Source: Alphaproteobacteria bacterium (GTDB lineage Bacteria; Pseudomonadota; Alphaproteobacteria; Micropepsales; Micropepsaceae). Taken from it: a stretch of DNA of 64,000 nucleotides. The position numbers were made by a program, and so were the translations under genes. The notes beneath the pieces were generated by a model that saw only the letters and a program-made list of their open reading frames with translations, had not been told where the DNA came from and ran no database searches. Of the stretch, positions 41,727 to 51,358 are shown piece after piece. The stretch covers positions 1 through 64,000 of the forward strand of contig JADZAI010000106.1 of the NCBI GenBank assembly GCA_020852655.1, written 5' to 3'. Numbering within the stretch: position 1 is the stretch's first letter; the number at the start of each line of letters is the position of its first letter.

Positions 41727-43711
41727 TAAGACTCCGCGAAGCGCAGGAGGGTCGCGCCCTCGGTGACCTGGTCGCCCGCTTTGACGAGAACCTCCGCGAC
41801 CTTCCTGTCGGCCGGTGCGACGATGGTGTGCTCCATCTTCATCGCTTCGAGCACGGCCAGCGCCGCGCCGCGCTTCACCGATTGGCCGGGTTCGGCGAGC
41901 ACCTGGATGATCTTGCCCGGCATCGGCGCGGTGATGGCGGCGGCCGTGTCGGAGCCGGCATCCTCGATGTCGAACGGATCGTGCAGGACGAGCGTCGTTG
42001 TCTCCGCGCCCATCGCCAGCGTCACGGCGGCCGGCGTCACCTCGTACCAGGCGTCGATGCTGCGGCCGTCGATCGCCGCCTTCAGGCGCCGTCCTTCCAG
42101 CTGGGCTGTCGCCGCGAAGCGCTCGTCGCCCGCCGTGACCGCGAAGCCTGCCGCGATCCGTTCGATCCGAACTTCGAGCACGGTGTCGCCATCGGCGAAG
42201 TCGACCGTATCGAAACCGCCGCCGCCGATGCGGAAACCGTCGTCGATGGCCCAGGGGCCTGAATCGGCCAGGCCCGAACGCTGGGCTCCGTGCAGCAATG
42301 CGGCCAGCGCGCCCAGCGCGTAGACTTCGCCCGATGGCCGCGCGGGCTTCGGCGCCAGGGTCGCAATGTGGCGGTCGATGAAGCCGGTGTCGATATCGCC
42401 CGAGAGGAATTCGGGTTGCCGCAGGCAGCGCGCGACGAAGGCGGCGTTGGTCTTCACGCCGACTGTCTCGATCCTTTCCATGGCGCGGGCGAGGGCCAGC
42501 GCGGCTTCGTCGCGCGTCTTCCCGTGCGCGATGACCTTGGCGATCATGGGATCGTAGAACATCGTGACGGCGTCGCCTTCGCGCACACCGGTGTCGACGC
42601 GCAGACCGTTTTCCGGCGGCAGCGCCAATCTGCGCAGTGTACCGATCGAGGGCAGGAAGTTCTTGGCCGGGTCTTCGGCATAGAGGCGCGCTTCGACAGC
42701 GTGCCCGGTCATGCGCACGCTGGACTGGGGCGCGAGCTTCGCACCGTCGGCGATGCGCAACTGCGTCTCGACGAGGTCGAGCCCGGTGATCGCCTCGGTC
42801 ACCGGGTGCTCGACCTGGAGACGCGTGTTCATTTCCATGAACCAGAAGCCGTCCGGGCGCAGGCCGCGCGACGAATCCACGATGAACTCGACCGTCCCGG
42901 CGCCGCGATAGCCGATGGCGAGCGCCGCCTTGACCGCCGCCGCGCCCATCGCCTCGCGCATCGCCGGCGGCATGCCCGGGGCCGGCGCTTCCTCGATCAC
43001 CTTCTGGTGCCGGCGCTGGAGCGAGCAGTCGCGCTCGAACATGTGGATGCCGTTGCCGTGGGCGTCGCAGAAAATCTGGATCTCGATGTGGCGCGGCCGC
43101 GCGACATATTTCTCGATCAGTACGCGATCGTCCCCGAAGGAGGCCGCGGCCTCGCGCTTCGCGCCTTCCAGCGCCTTGATGAACTCGGCATCGCTTTCGA
43201 CGCGGCGCATGCCCTTCCCACCGCCGCCCGCGACCGCCTTGATGAGCACAGGATAGCCCACGCGATCCGCCTCGGCGCGCAGGCGCTCGGGGCTCTGGTC
43301 GTCACCGCGATAACCCGGGACGACCGGCACGCCGGCCTTCTCGGCGATGTCCTTCGCGGCGTCCTTGAGCCCCATGGCGCGGATCGCGCCGGCCGGCGGT
43401 CCGACGAAAACGATGCCCGCCTCGGCGCAGGCTTCGGCGAACTCCGCCCGCTCCGACAGGAAGCCGTAGCCGGGGTGGATCGCCGCAGCGCCCGTGCGCT
43501 TCGCCGCGTCGATGATCGCGTCGATGCGAAGATAGGAATCCTTCGCCGCGGCGCCGCCGATGTGCACCGCCTCGTCCGCCTCGGCCACATGCCAGGCCTG
43601 CGCATCCGCGTCGGAGTAGACCGCGATCGTGCGCAGGCCCATGCGCCGCGCCGTGCACATGACGCGCCGCGCGATCTCGCCGCGATTGGCGACCAGCAGC
43701 GATGGAAACAT
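41726..43711 (-). CDS. mccA: methylcrotonyl-CoA carboxylase biotin-carrying (alpha) subunit
   Basis: A 661-aa biotin-dependent carboxylase subunit: biotin carboxylase ATP-grasp (FPSLLVANRGEIARRVM, AVAGGGGKGMRRVE, RDCSLQRRHQKVIEEAPAP) and a C-terminal biotinyl domain with AVLEAMKMEHTI near 622. With the beta subunit it carboxylates 3-methylcrotonyl-CoA in leucine degradation. The alpha subunits of acetyl- and propionyl-CoA carboxylases look similar; the operon with an AUH-type hydratase and near isovaleryl-CoA dehydrogenase supports the leucine role. Starts at TGATG overlapping the hydratase stop. Confidence 0.92.
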   Translation of the reverse strand: MFPSLLVANRGEIARRVMCTARRMGLRTIAVYSDADAQAWHVAEADEAVHIGGAAAKDSYLRIDAIIDAAKRTGAAAIHPGYGFLSERAEFAEACAEAGIVFVGPPAGAIRAMGLKDAAKDIAEKAGVPVVPGYRGDDQSPERLRAEADRVGYPVLIKAVAGGGGKGMRRVESDAEFIKALEGAKREAAASFGDDRVLIEKYVARPRHIEIQIFCDAHGNGIHMFERDCSLQRRHQKVIEEAPAPGMPPAMREAMGAAAVKAALAIGYRGAGTVEFIVDSSRGLRPDGFWFMEMNTRLQVEHPVTEAITGLDLVETQLRIADGAKLAPQSSVRMTGHAVEARLYAEDPAKNFLPSIGTLRRLALPPENGLRVDTGVREGDAVTMFYDPMIAKVIAHGKTRDEAALALARAMERIETVGVKTNAAFVARCLRQPEFLSGDIDTGFIDRHIATLAPKPARPSGEVYALGALAALLHGAQRSGLADSGPWAIDDGFRIGGGGFDTVDFADGDTVLEVRIERIAAGFAVTAGDERFAATAQLEGRRLKAAIDGRSIDAWYEVTPAAVTLAMGAETTTLVLHDPFDIEDAGSDTAAAITAPMPGKIIQVLAEPGQSVKRGAALAVLEAMKMEHTIVAPADRKVAEVLVKAGDQVTEGATLLRFAES

Positions 43712-44523
43712 CAGCCCGCCCAGCCCGGCTTGCGCTTTTCGAAGAAGGCGATGGAGCCTTCCTTGCCTTCCGCGCTGACGCGCCGCTCGGCCGTCATGCC
43801 GACGGTCTCCTCGTTCAGGTCCTCGTCGATCGGCATGTAGGTGACGAGATCGAGCAGCTCCTTCGCCGCCGCGAGCGCCTCCGGTCCGCCCTGGAGCAGC
43901 AGGGAGACGATCCGCTCGCTTTCGGCCGCCAGGGCATTCCGGTCGGCGACGACGGAGGTGACCAGCCCGAGCCGCAGCGCCTCTTCGGCACCGAAGCGTT
44001 CACCGGTCAGCATGTAGCGCCGCGCCGCGCGGGGGCCCATGGCTTCGACCACATAGGGCGCGATCATCGCCGGGATGATGCCGAGCCGCACCTCGGACAG
44101 TGCGAACGCCGCGTCCGCCGTGGCGATCGCGATGTCGCAGGCCGCCACCAGGCCGAGGCCGCCCGCGATGGCCGAGCCGTGGACGAGCGCGACGGTCGGC
44201 TGCGGCAGGCCGCGCAGGCGCAGCAGCATGGTCGCGAAATCGGCGAAGTCGCCGCGCATCTCGCTTTCCGACTGGCCATCGGCCCGCTGCATCTCCTTCA
44301 GGTCGCCGCCGGCCGAGAAGCTGGGCCCTGCGCCGTCGATGAGGACGATGCGGATGCCGTCCTGGTCCTCGAGGTCGTCGAATATCTCGGAAAGGCGCTG
44401 CACGAGTTCGATGTTGAAGGCGTTGTGCACCTCGGGCCGGTTCAGGGTCACCATGGCGACGCCTTCGGGCGTCACGTTCAGGATGACGGTATCGGACGGC
44501 GCGTCGGGGATTTCGTCGGTCAT
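43711..44523 (-). CDS. liuC: enoyl-CoA hydratase/isomerase, probably methylglutaconyl-CoA hydratase
   Basis: A 270-aa crotonase-fold protein. VTLNRPEVHNAFNIELVQRL, the oxyanion loop FSAGGDLKEMQR, and SAIAGGLGLVAACDIAIATADAAFALSEVRLGIIPA, including a catalytic-glutamate-like SEVRLG, are as in AUH-type hydratases. Lying between the two methylcrotonyl-CoA carboxylase genes it should act on 3-methylglutaconyl-CoA, the carboxylase product, to give HMG-CoA. Substrate is inferred from operon context. Confidence 0.88.
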   Translation of the reverse strand: MTDEIPDAPSDTVILNVTPEGVAMVTLNRPEVHNAFNIELVQRLSEIFDDLEDQDGIRIVLIDGAGPSFSAGGDLKEMQRADGQSESEMRGDFADFATMLLRLRGLPQPTVALVHGSAIAGGLGLVAACDIAIATADAAFALSEVRLGIIPAMIAPYVVEAMGPRAARRYMLTGERFGAEEALRLGLVTSVVADRNALAAESERIVSLLLQGGPEALAAAKELLDLVTYMPIDEDLNEETVGMTAERRVSAEGKEGSIAFFEKRKPGWAG

Positions 44524-44527
44524 CGGT

Positions 44528-46135
44528 CTACATCCTGAAGACGCCGAAGCGGGCGTCGGGGATCGGGGCGTTGAGCGTGGCGGCGAAGGCGAGGCCGAGG
44601 ACGCGGCGCGTTTCGCCGGGCGCGATGATGCCGTCGTCCCACAGCCGCGCCGTGGCGAAATAGGGGCTGCCCTCTTCCTCGTAGCGGGCGCGGATCGGCG
44701 CCTTGAACTCGGCTTCGGCTTCGGCGCTCCAGCTTTCGCCGCGCGCCTCGATGCCTTCGCGGCGCACGGTCGCGAGGACGCTCGCCGCCTGTTCGCCGCC
44801 CATCACGCTGATGCGCGCATTGGGCCAGGTGAAAAGGAAGCGCGGGCTGTAGGCGCGGCCGCACATGCCGTAATTGCCGGCGCCGAACGAGCCGCCGACG
44901 ATCAGCGTGATCTTGGGCACCTGAGCGGTCGCCACGGCGGTGACGAGCTTGGCGCCGTCCTTGGCGATGCCGCCGGCTTCGTATTTCCGGCCGACCATGA
45001 AGCCGGAGATGTTCTGGAGGAACAGCAGCGGAATCTTCCGCTGGGCGCACAGCTCGATGAAATGCGCGCCCTTCAGCGCGGACTCGCTGAACAGGATGCC
45101 GTTGTTGGCGATGATGCCGACCGGGATGCCCTGGATATGGGCAAAGCCCGTGACCAGGGTCGTGCCGTAGAGCTTCTTGAACTCGTCCAGTTCGGAGCGG
45201 TCGACGATGCGGGCGATGATCTCGCGCGCGTCGTATTGCACGCTCAGCGTCGTGGGTACGATGCCGTCGAGCTCGGCCGGGTCGTAGAGCGGCTCGGCCG
45301 GATCGGCGAGCGGCACGGACGGCGGCGGAACTGCGCCGAGATGGCGGGCGATGCGGCGCGCGATGGCGAGCGCGTGGCGGTCGTTCTGCGCGTAGTGGTC
45401 GGTGACGCCGCTTTCGCGGGAATGGACGTCGGCGCCGCCGAGCTGCTCGGCGGTGACGATCTCGCCGGTCGCGGCCTTCACCAGCGGCGGTCCGCCGAGG
45501 AAGATCGTGCCCTGGTTCCGGACGATCACGGTTTCGTCCGACATCGCCGGCACGTAAGCGCCGCCGGCGGTGCAGCTTCCCATCACCACGGCGATCTGGG
45601 GAATGCCGAGCGCCGACATGTTCGCCTGGTTGTAGAAGATGCGCCCGAAATGCTCGCGGTCGGGAAAAATTTCGGCCTGGTTGGGCAGGTTCGCGCCGCC
45701 CGAGTCGACCAGGTAGATGCACGGCAGGCGGTTCTGGAGCGCGATCTCCTGTGCCCGCAGATGCTTCTTCACCGTCGCGGGATAATAGGTCCCGCCCTTG
45801 ATGGTCGCGTCGTTGCAGACGACGACACAGGGCCGCCCCTCGATGCGTCCGATGCCGGTGACGATGGCGGCCGAGTGGATGTCGCCGTCATACATGCCGT
45901 GGGCGGCGAGCGGCGACAATTCGAGGAAGGGCGAGCCCGGGTCGAGGAGGCGCCGCACGCGCTCGCGAGGGAGCAGCTTGCCGCGATCGGTGTGGCGCTT
46001 GCGCGAGCGCTCGTCGCCGCCCAGCCGGGCTGCGTCCAGCCGGGCGCGCAGGTCGCCGGTGAGCGCACCCATCGCGGCAGCGTTGTCACGGAATTTGGGG
46101 TCACGCGGGGAGACGGACGAGTTCAATCGCGACAT
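44528..46135 (-). CDS. mccB: methylcrotonyl-CoA carboxylase carboxyltransferase (beta) subunit
   Basis: A 535-aa carboxyltransferase: [59 protein letters not shown] and a C-terminal [20 protein letters not shown] match the MccB group of acyl-CoA carboxylase beta chains. It transfers CO2 from carboxybiotin on MccA to 3-methylcrotonyl-CoA. First gene of the operon mccB-liuC-mccA-DUF1489, with a 4-nt gap to the next gene. Confidence 0.94.
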   Translation of the reverse strand: MSRLNSSVSPRDPKFRDNAAAMGALTGDLRARLDAARLGGDERSRKRHTDRGKLLPRERVRRLLDPGSPFLELSPLAAHGMYDGDIHSAAIVTGIGRIEGRPCVVVCNDATIKGGTYYPATVKKHLRAQEIALQNRLPCIYLVDSGGANLPNQAEIFPDREHFGRIFYNQANMSALGIPQIAVVMGSCTAGGAYVPAMSDETVIVRNQGTIFLGGPPLVKAATGEIVTAEQLGGADVHSRESGVTDHYAQNDRHALAIARRIARHLGAVPPPSVPLADPAEPLYDPAELDGIVPTTLSVQYDAREIIARIVDRSELDEFKKLYGTTLVTGFAHIQGIPVGIIANNGILFSESALKGAHFIELCAQRKIPLLFLQNISGFMVGRKYEAGGIAKDGAKLVTAVATAQVPKITLIVGGSFGAGNYGMCGRAYSPRFLFTWPNARISVMGGEQAASVLATVRREGIEARGESWSAEAEAEFKAPIRARYEEEGSPYFATARLWDDGIIAPGETRRVLGLAFAATLNAPIPDARFGVFRM

Positions 46136-46231
46136 GCAGGCGCCTTGCTAACCCTCGGTTCCCGTTGCGGGTGTTGCCCGTTCCATCGTGCCTCGGCCAT
46201 ACACCATGACCGGCCATGCGCCGCAACGGTC

Positions 46232-47158
46232 ATGAACGGGCCGGCACGGGGGGACATTTTGGATACATTCCTGCACGACATCTCATGGGTGCTGCCGCTC
46301 CGGTCGCCCCTCGCGACGCAGATCGCCGACGCGTTCACCTATCTCGGCTATGCGCCCTTCTTCGTCATCGCCCTGCCGATCGCCTACTGGCTGTGGGACA
46401 AGAAGGTCGGGGTGCATCTGGCGCTCATCGTGGTCCTCACCGCGGTGAGCAACGGGTTGCTGAAGGACATCTTCGACGACCCGCGGCCCGACATCGCCTT
46501 CGCCGTCGATCCCCGGGTGGGGCAGTCCTATGGCCTGCCCAGCGGGCACGCGCAGATCGCGGCCGCGATGTGGTTCTGGATCGCGCTGGAGCTGCGCCAG
46601 CGCTGGTTCTGGGCGGTGGCCGCGGTGATCGCGGCAGGCGTCGGCCTCAGCCGCCTCTATCTCGGCGTCCACGACGTCGAGGACGTGATCGTGGGATTTG
46701 CCCTGGGCCTCGCGACGATCGCGGTCTTTGCCTGGATGATCTCGGACAGCTTCGCGTGGTGGCGGCGACTGCCGGCGGCGGTCCAGATCGGCGTGATCCT
46801 GCTCGTCCAGATACCGATCTACCTGCTCTGGCCGGAAGAGGGCGGGCCGGGCAACACCTTCGCGGTCGGGGGAATGCTTGCGGGCTGGTGGTCGGGCGCG
46901 CTGCTGGAGCGCCGCTACATCCACTACCGGCGGCACCCGAACTGGGTCATCGCCATTGCCGCATCGGCGGCGGCGCTCGCCTTCTCGTTCTTCGTGCTGA
47001 CCAAGATCGGCGGTGCGCTGGCGAGCCGGGGCGTGCCGGAGATCGCGGCGGGCTGGATCCAGTATTTCGTCATCGCGATCTTCGTCGCCGCGGCGGCACC
47101 CTGGCTTTTCGTGAAGCTGGGGCTTGCGGTGCGGGAGCGTCCGGCGGGCGGCGGCTAG
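46232..47158 (+). CDS. PAP2-superfamily phosphatase, integral membrane
   Basis: A 308-aa inner-membrane protein. KDIFDDPRP (KxxxxxxRP) near 77, YGLPSGHAQ (PSGH) near 103, and SRLYLGVHDVEDV (SRxxxxxHxxxD) near 141 are the three catalytic motifs of lipid-phosphate phosphatases, followed by further membrane spans. It is the real gene at the end of a 1027-codon track ORF whose first two-thirds is antisense shadow of the mcc operon. The ATG at 46232 is likely; a TTG at 46259 behind a GGGGGGAC element is an alternative. Substrate (undecaprenyl pyrophosphate, phosphatidate or other) unknown. Confidence 0.88.
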   Translation: MNGPARGDILDTFLHDISWVLPLRSPLATQIADAFTYLGYAPFFVIALPIAYWLWDKKVGVHLALIVVLTAVSNGLLKDIFDDPRPDIAFAVDPRVGQSYGLPSGHAQIAAAMWFWIALELRQRWFWAVAAVIAAGVGLSRLYLGVHDVEDVIVGFALGLATIAVFAWMISDSFAWWRRLPAAVQIGVILLVQIPIYLLWPEEGGPGNTFAVGGMLAGWWSGALLERRYIHYRRHPNWVIAIAASAAALAFSFFVLTKIGGALASRGVPEIAAGWIQYFVIAIFVAAAAPWLFVKLGLAVRERPAGGG

Positions 47159-48330
47159 ACCAGTTCGACCGCCACCGCCGTCGCCTCGCCGCCGCCGATG
47201 CAGAGCGAGGCGACGCCGCGCCTGCCGCCGCGCGCCTTCAGCGCGTTGACGAGCGTCACGACGATGCGGGCGCCCGACGCGCCGATGGGGTGTCCGAGCG
47301 CGCAGGCGCCGCCATTGACGTTTACGACATCGTGGCTGAGGCCGTGCTCCTTCATCGCGATCATCGCGACATTGGCGAAGGCCTCGTTGATCTCGTAGAG
47401 GTCGACGTCGCCCGCCTTCCAGCCCGTGCGCTCGAAGAGCCGGGCGATGGCGTGGACCGGGGCGGAGGTGAACAGCCCGGGTTTCCCGGCATAGCTCGCC
47501 TGGCCGACGATCCGCGCGACGGGCGCCAGCCCCCGCTTGTCCGCCACGATCGAGGAGCCGATCACCAGCGCCGCGGCCCCGTCGGAGATCGACGCCGAGG
47601 TCGCGGCCGTCACCGTGCCGTCCTTCGAGAAGGCGGCCTTGAGGTTCGGGATCTTCTTCGGATCGGCCTTGCCGGGCTGCTCGTCGATCGCGATCACGCT
47701 CTCGCCGGCCCGGCCCTTCACCGTCACCGGAACGATCTCGGCCGCGAAGGAGCCGTCCGTCGTCGCCCGCTTGGCCCGCGCGAGGCTTTCCATCGCGTAG
47801 GCATCCTGGTCGTCGCGGCTGAGCTGATAGGCCCGTGCCGCCTCGTCGCCATAGGTGCCCATGAGGCGGCCCTCATAGGCGTCCTCGAGGCCGTCGAGGA
47901 ACATATGGTCCTTCACCTCGCCGTGTCCCATGCGCAGACCGCCGCGCGCCTTGGGCAGCAGGTAGGGGGCGTTGGTCATGCTCTCCATGCCGCCGGCGAC
48001 GATGAGGTTGCCGTGCCCGGCGGCGATCGTGTCGGCGGCGATCATGATCGCCTTCATGCCGCTGCCGCAGACCTTGGAGATGGTGGTGCAGGGCACCGAG
48101 TCGGGAATGCCGGCGCCGAGGCTCGCCTGCCGCGCCGGCGCCTGGCCAAGCCCCGCGGGAAGGACGTTGCCCATCAGCGTCTCGTCGATGTCGGCGCCGG
48201 TGAGCCCGGCGCGCTCCAGCGCCGCCCGGATGGCGACCGCACCGAGCTGGGGGGCGCTCAGCCCCGACAGCTCGCCCTGGAAGCCGCCCATGGGCGTGCG
48301 TGCGGTGGAGAGGATGAAGGTGTCGCTCAT
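47155..48330 (-). CDS. acetyl-CoA C-acetyltransferase (thiolase)
   Basis: A 391-aa thiolase. Active-site cysteines in TISKVCGSGMKAIM and SLCIGGGEATA, histidine in GGACALGHPIGASGARI. Biosynthetic-type length. It could supply acetoacetyl-CoA for PHB or cleave it at the end of leucine and ketone-body breakdown, in line with the mcc operon and bdhA in the window; direction cannot be read from sequence. Start at MSDTFILSTARTP (GAGGA upstream), not the longer track frame. Converges with the PAP2 gene (4-nt overlap). Confidence 0.93.
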   Translation of the reverse strand: MSDTFILSTARTPMGGFQGELSGLSAPQLGAVAIRAALERAGLTGADIDETLMGNVLPAGLGQAPARQASLGAGIPDSVPCTTISKVCGSGMKAIMIAADTIAAGHGNLIVAGGMESMTNAPYLLPKARGGLRMGHGEVKDHMFLDGLEDAYEGRLMGTYGDEAARAYQLSRDDQDAYAMESLARAKRATTDGSFAAEIVPVTVKGRAGESVIAIDEQPGKADPKKIPNLKAAFSKDGTVTAATSASISDGAAALVIGSSIVADKRGLAPVARIVGQASYAGKPGLFTSAPVHAIARLFERTGWKAGDVDLYEINEAFANVAMIAMKEHGLSHDVVNVNGGACALGHPIGASGARIVVTLVNALKARGGRRGVASLCIGGGEATAVAVELV

Positions 48331-48427
48331 CGCGTCCTCGTCTGAGACAGTGCTTGATGCCGGCGCGGCCGGGGCCGCCTGCACGTCCCGCTAGGCCGAT
48401 GAAGCGGCCGGGGCAAGGGGCGTATCG

Positions 48428-48919
48428 TCAGGCGGGGTGGTTTTCCTTGTAGTCCTCGATGGCGTCCTTGAGATCGTCATACTCGTCGCAGTCGCCGCAG
48501 AGCGAGGCCAGCCTGGCGAGGTTGCCCTCGGCGGACGCGACGTCGTTCTGCATGAGGAACAGCTCGCCCTGGTATTCGAGGGCGCCCAGATGGTCCGCCT
48601 TCACCGTCAGCGCCGCCTTGTAGTAGGCGGCGGAATTGTCGAGATAGCCGAGCTTGCGATAGCTGAACCCCAGATAGTTCATGATGTCGGGATTGTGCGG
48701 GTCGTCCTTGAGCAGGTCTTCCAGCATGACGATGGCTTCCTGGTAGCGCTTGGCCTTCACCAGCTTCACCGCGTTGCGGTAGCTCGGCTTCATGTCGCTC
48801 TCGTCGGAGCCCGACGGCATCGGCATGCCCCCTCCCCCGCCGCCCGACGCGTGGGCGGGCGCGATTGCGAACAGTCCGGCCACGAGGGCCGCGCACATGC
48901 CGATCTTCAGCTTTTCCAT
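48428..48919 (-). CDS. secreted tetratricopeptide-repeat protein
   Basis: A 163-aa protein with signal peptide (KLKIGMCAALVAGLFAIAPAHA), a short Gly/Met/Ser-rich stretch, and about three TPR units (AVKLVKAKRYQEAIVMLEDLL, IMNYLGFSYRKLGYLDNSAAYYKAALTV, GALEYQGELFLMQNDVASAEGNLARLASL). The C-terminal CGDCDEYDDLKDAIEDY has a paired cysteine. Probably periplasmic scaffold; partner unknown. ATG at 48919 is preceded by GGGAG. Confidence 0.82.
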   Translation of the reverse strand: MEKLKIGMCAALVAGLFAIAPAHASGGGGGGMPMPSGSDESDMKPSYRNAVKLVKAKRYQEAIVMLEDLLKDDPHNPDIMNYLGFSYRKLGYLDNSAAYYKAALTVKADHLGALEYQGELFLMQNDVASAEGNLARLASLCGDCDEYDDLKDAIEDYKENHPA

Positions 48920-49115
48920 GGCCAAAACTCCCTGCAAGGCGCCGACTATGGCGACGATGCGGTTTGCCGGCCATGCGACACGGATTCGCGTTCCGCTCAC
49001 GGCGGCGTGAAGGCATTGGAGTCCGAAAGCGGCGTGCTGCCGGTGCTGTCGACGTTATGTGTCACACGGGGCCACGCGATCCGTCCTATGCTGGCCACCG
49101 CCTGGAGGAGCATTC

Positions 49116-49910
49116 ATGTCCCACGCCGACCGCTACGCAGCCTTCGAAAAGCTGCACGACCGCAGCGCCCTGCTGCGCCTGCCCAACGCCTGGGATGCGG
49201 CGAGCGCCAGGATCATCGTCCACGCCGGCGCCAAGGCCGTCGCGACGACGAGCTCCGGCGTCGCCAACGTGCTCGGCTATCCCGACGGCAACAAGCTGCC
49301 GCGCGACATGGCAGTCGATGCGGTGGCCCGCATCGCCGCTGCGGTCGACGTGCCGGTGTCGGCCGACATCGAGGAGGGCTTCGGCGATACGCCCGAGGCG
49401 GTCGCGGAGACCGTCGCGCGGATCGCCGATGCCGGTGCCGTCGGCATCAATATCGAGGACGCGGTGAAGCCGGCCGAAATACTCGCCGCCAAGATCGCGG
49501 CGATCCGCAAGCGGCTGGGCGCGACGCCGCTCTACATCAATGCCCGCATCGATACCTGGCTGCGCGGCCACGCCGATCCGCTGAACGAAGCGCTTCGCCG
49601 CGCCCCGCTCTACCTCGCGGCCGGCGCCAGCGGCATCTTCGTGCCGGGGGTCGCCAAGCCCGACGAGATCAGAGCGGTTTGCGCGGCGGTGAAGGCGCCG
49701 ATCAACGTGCTGCTGTGGCCGGGGCTGCCGTCACCGCCGGAGCTGTCCGCCCTCGGCGTCGCCCGCCTCAGCGCCGGCGGCGGCATCACCGCCGCGGCGT
49801 TCGGCGCAACGCTCAAGGCCGCGACCGCCTTCCTCGACCAGGACGACTATGCCGCCGTGCGCAGCGACGCCCTGCCCCGCGAGGTCGCGGGCAAGCTCTT
49901 CAGCCGCTAA
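49116..49910 (+). CDS. isocitrate lyase/PEP mutase family protein
   Basis: A 264-aa TIM-barrel of the PEP-mutase/isocitrate-lyase superfamily: RLPNAWDAASARIIVHAGAKAVATTSSGVA, VPVSADIEEGFGDTPE with the Mg-binding D/E, AVGINIEDAVKP, and YINARIDTWLRG. The KKCGH loop of isocitrate lyase is absent, so it is the small-protein branch whose members act as C-C or P-C lyases; substrate unknown. ATG preceded by GGAGGAG. Start shifted from the track's 49059. Confidence 0.88.
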   Translation: MSHADRYAAFEKLHDRSALLRLPNAWDAASARIIVHAGAKAVATTSSGVANVLGYPDGNKLPRDMAVDAVARIAAAVDVPVSADIEEGFGDTPEAVAETVARIADAGAVGINIEDAVKPAEILAAKIAAIRKRLGATPLYINARIDTWLRGHADPLNEALRRAPLYLAAGASGIFVPGVAKPDEIRAVCAAVKAPINVLLWPGLPSPPELSALGVARLSAGGGITAAAFGATLKAATAFLDQDDYAAVRSDALPREVAGKLFSR

Positions 49911-50629
49911 TCCAGGTAGAAGGTCACGTTGGTGACGACGCGGACATTCTTGGCGATCGAGCGGTCGTCGCTGCCGTATTCGCCGGTGTTGGCGTCACGG
50001 ACCTCGAAGCCGCCCTGCGTCGCAGAGCGGATCGACCCGACGCTGACGCCGGCGTTCTTGGCGAACTCGTCGGCGGCGATCCGGGCGTTCTGGGCGGCGT
50101 CGCGCAGCATCTCGGGCTTGATGGCGTTGAGGCCGGTGAAGAGATAGCGCGGCTGGCTGTCGGTCAGCAGCAGACCGCGCGCGATGAGGTCGCCGGCCTT
50201 CTGATAGGTCGCATCGACCGCCTTCACGTTGGCCGTCGTCACGATGACGCTTGCGACGATGTCGTAGCGCTTCTCGACGAGGGCGCCGTTGGGGTCGCGG
50301 AACTCGTTCTCGCTGACCGTCGTCGGCCCGCCGAGCACGGCCTCGGCCGGAAAGCCGTTGTCGGCGAGGAATTGCCGCACGATGGCGGTGTTGGCGGCGA
50401 CGTCGGCATAGGCCGCCTTGACGTCGGTATTGGAGACCTTGAAGCCGATCTGCCAGATCGCCTGGTCGGCATCGACCATGCGTTCGGCGAGGCCCTTCAC
50501 GTCGGCGGTGTTGACGAGGGCCGAATTGACCATCGTCCGGCTGACGAAATAGCCGCCGCCGACAAGGCCGAGGCCGATCGCCAACCCGGCGACGACAAGT
50601 GCGGCACTATTAGTGCGTTCCATGTGCAT
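49907..50629 (-). CDS. SIMPL domain (DUF541) periplasmic protein
   Basis: A 240-aa membrane-anchored or exported protein: one N-terminal hydrophobic segment (SAALVVAGLAIGLGLVGGGYFV), then the SIMPL fold (VKGLAERMVDADQAIWQIGF, GLNAIKPEMLRDAAQNARIAADEFAKNAG, GSIRSATQGGFEVRDANTGEYGSDDRSIAKNVRVVTNVTF). Role generally unknown, linked to envelope stress in some species. Converges with the PEP-mutase-like gene (4-nt overlap). Confidence 0.88.
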   Translation of the reverse strand: MHMERTNSAALVVAGLAIGLGLVGGGYFVSRTMVNSALVNTADVKGLAERMVDADQAIWQIGFKVSNTDVKAAYADVAANTAIVRQFLADNGFPAEAVLGGPTTVSENEFRDPNGALVEKRYDIVASVIVTTANVKAVDATYQKAGDLIARGLLLTDSQPRYLFTGLNAIKPEMLRDAAQNARIAADEFAKNAGVSVGSIRSATQGGFEVRDANTGEYGSDDRSIAKNVRVVTNVTFYLD

Positions 50630-50721
50630 ATCCTCCCGAAGCGAGGGTCGCGGAGCATCGTGGCGAATTGGCGGCGGAGGCTATTGGCCCAAGGCCTGAG
50701 AACTGAAGCGGGCGTACGGCG

Positions 50722-51333
50722 CTAAACCGCTGTTTGTTTCAACCAATCGAAGATGACCCAGCATTCGTCTGCGAATGTAAGCTTTTTGGGATTTAGCTTC
50801 ATTGCTGTGCATATCGTCGGCTTGATACGTTCGAACATCATATACCGTTTGAATATATGGCCGCCGCCGGGAAGCCGCGTCGTCGGCTCGGCGCTCTGCA
50901 ACCAGTCACGAATATGAGAGATCAGGCGGGCAATACTGGATTGATGGTCGCGGAGATCCTGGCCGGCAATGTCCGAGATAAATTTCTGATACCGAAATCT
51001 GGAGTGATCCATGATCAGGCAGCATTTTTGCGCCTGTATGCCGCGCCCAAATTCCTTGGCGCCCAGGAAAATCCCCAACTCCAGCGGCATATTGAAGCGC
51101 GGCAACTTGCTCCTTGAGTCAAGCTGTGTTCTGGACAAGTCGTGAATACCGAATTTGCATTCGGCGACCAGTTTCATGATTTTTTTGAGACGGATGGCAG
51201 CGCCGTCGTCTATTTCCAGCGCACAATGAGGATCAAATCCACAGTCGATGACAGTAAAGATGATAGCTTGAAATTTCCGGTTGAACTTGGAGTCGAATGG
51301 GCAGTTGATAAATACTCGTCTTTCGTAGCTCAT
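50722..51333 (-). CDS. deoxyribosyltransferase/TIR-like protein, candidate defence effector
   Basis: A 203-aa protein in a lower-GC segment. RRVFINCPFDSKFNRKFQA at the start (strand then loop as in TIR/NDT folds), CALEIDDGAAIRLKKIMKLV, CKFGIHDLSRTQLD, and RFNMPLELGIFLGAKEFG, where E85 resembles the catalytic glutamate in the FELGYA-type motif of nucleoside deoxyribosyltransferases and related TIR NADases. I recognise this as a widespread uncharacterised accessory-gene family but cannot name it. It lies 25 nt after an HU-like gene in the same orientation, so the two are probably one operon. A nucleotide-processing or NAD-processing role is inference from fold resemblance. Confidence 0.6.
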   Translation of the reverse strand: MSYERRVFINCPFDSKFNRKFQAIIFTVIDCGFDPHCALEIDDGAAIRLKKIMKLVAECKFGIHDLSRTQLDSRSKLPRFNMPLELGIFLGAKEFGRGIQAQKCCLIMDHSRFRYQKFISDIAGQDLRDHQSSIARLISHIRDWLQSAEPTTRLPGGGHIFKRYMMFERIKPTICTAMKLNPKKLTFADECWVIFDWLKQTAV

Positions 51334-51358
51334 CTAAGGGCAGCCAGACAGTTTGTAG

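Noticed and set aside
44075-46231. First two-thirds of the 1027-aa plus-strand ORF
   Set aside because: Antisense shadow of liuC and mccB; only the last 309 codons are the PAP2 phosphatase.
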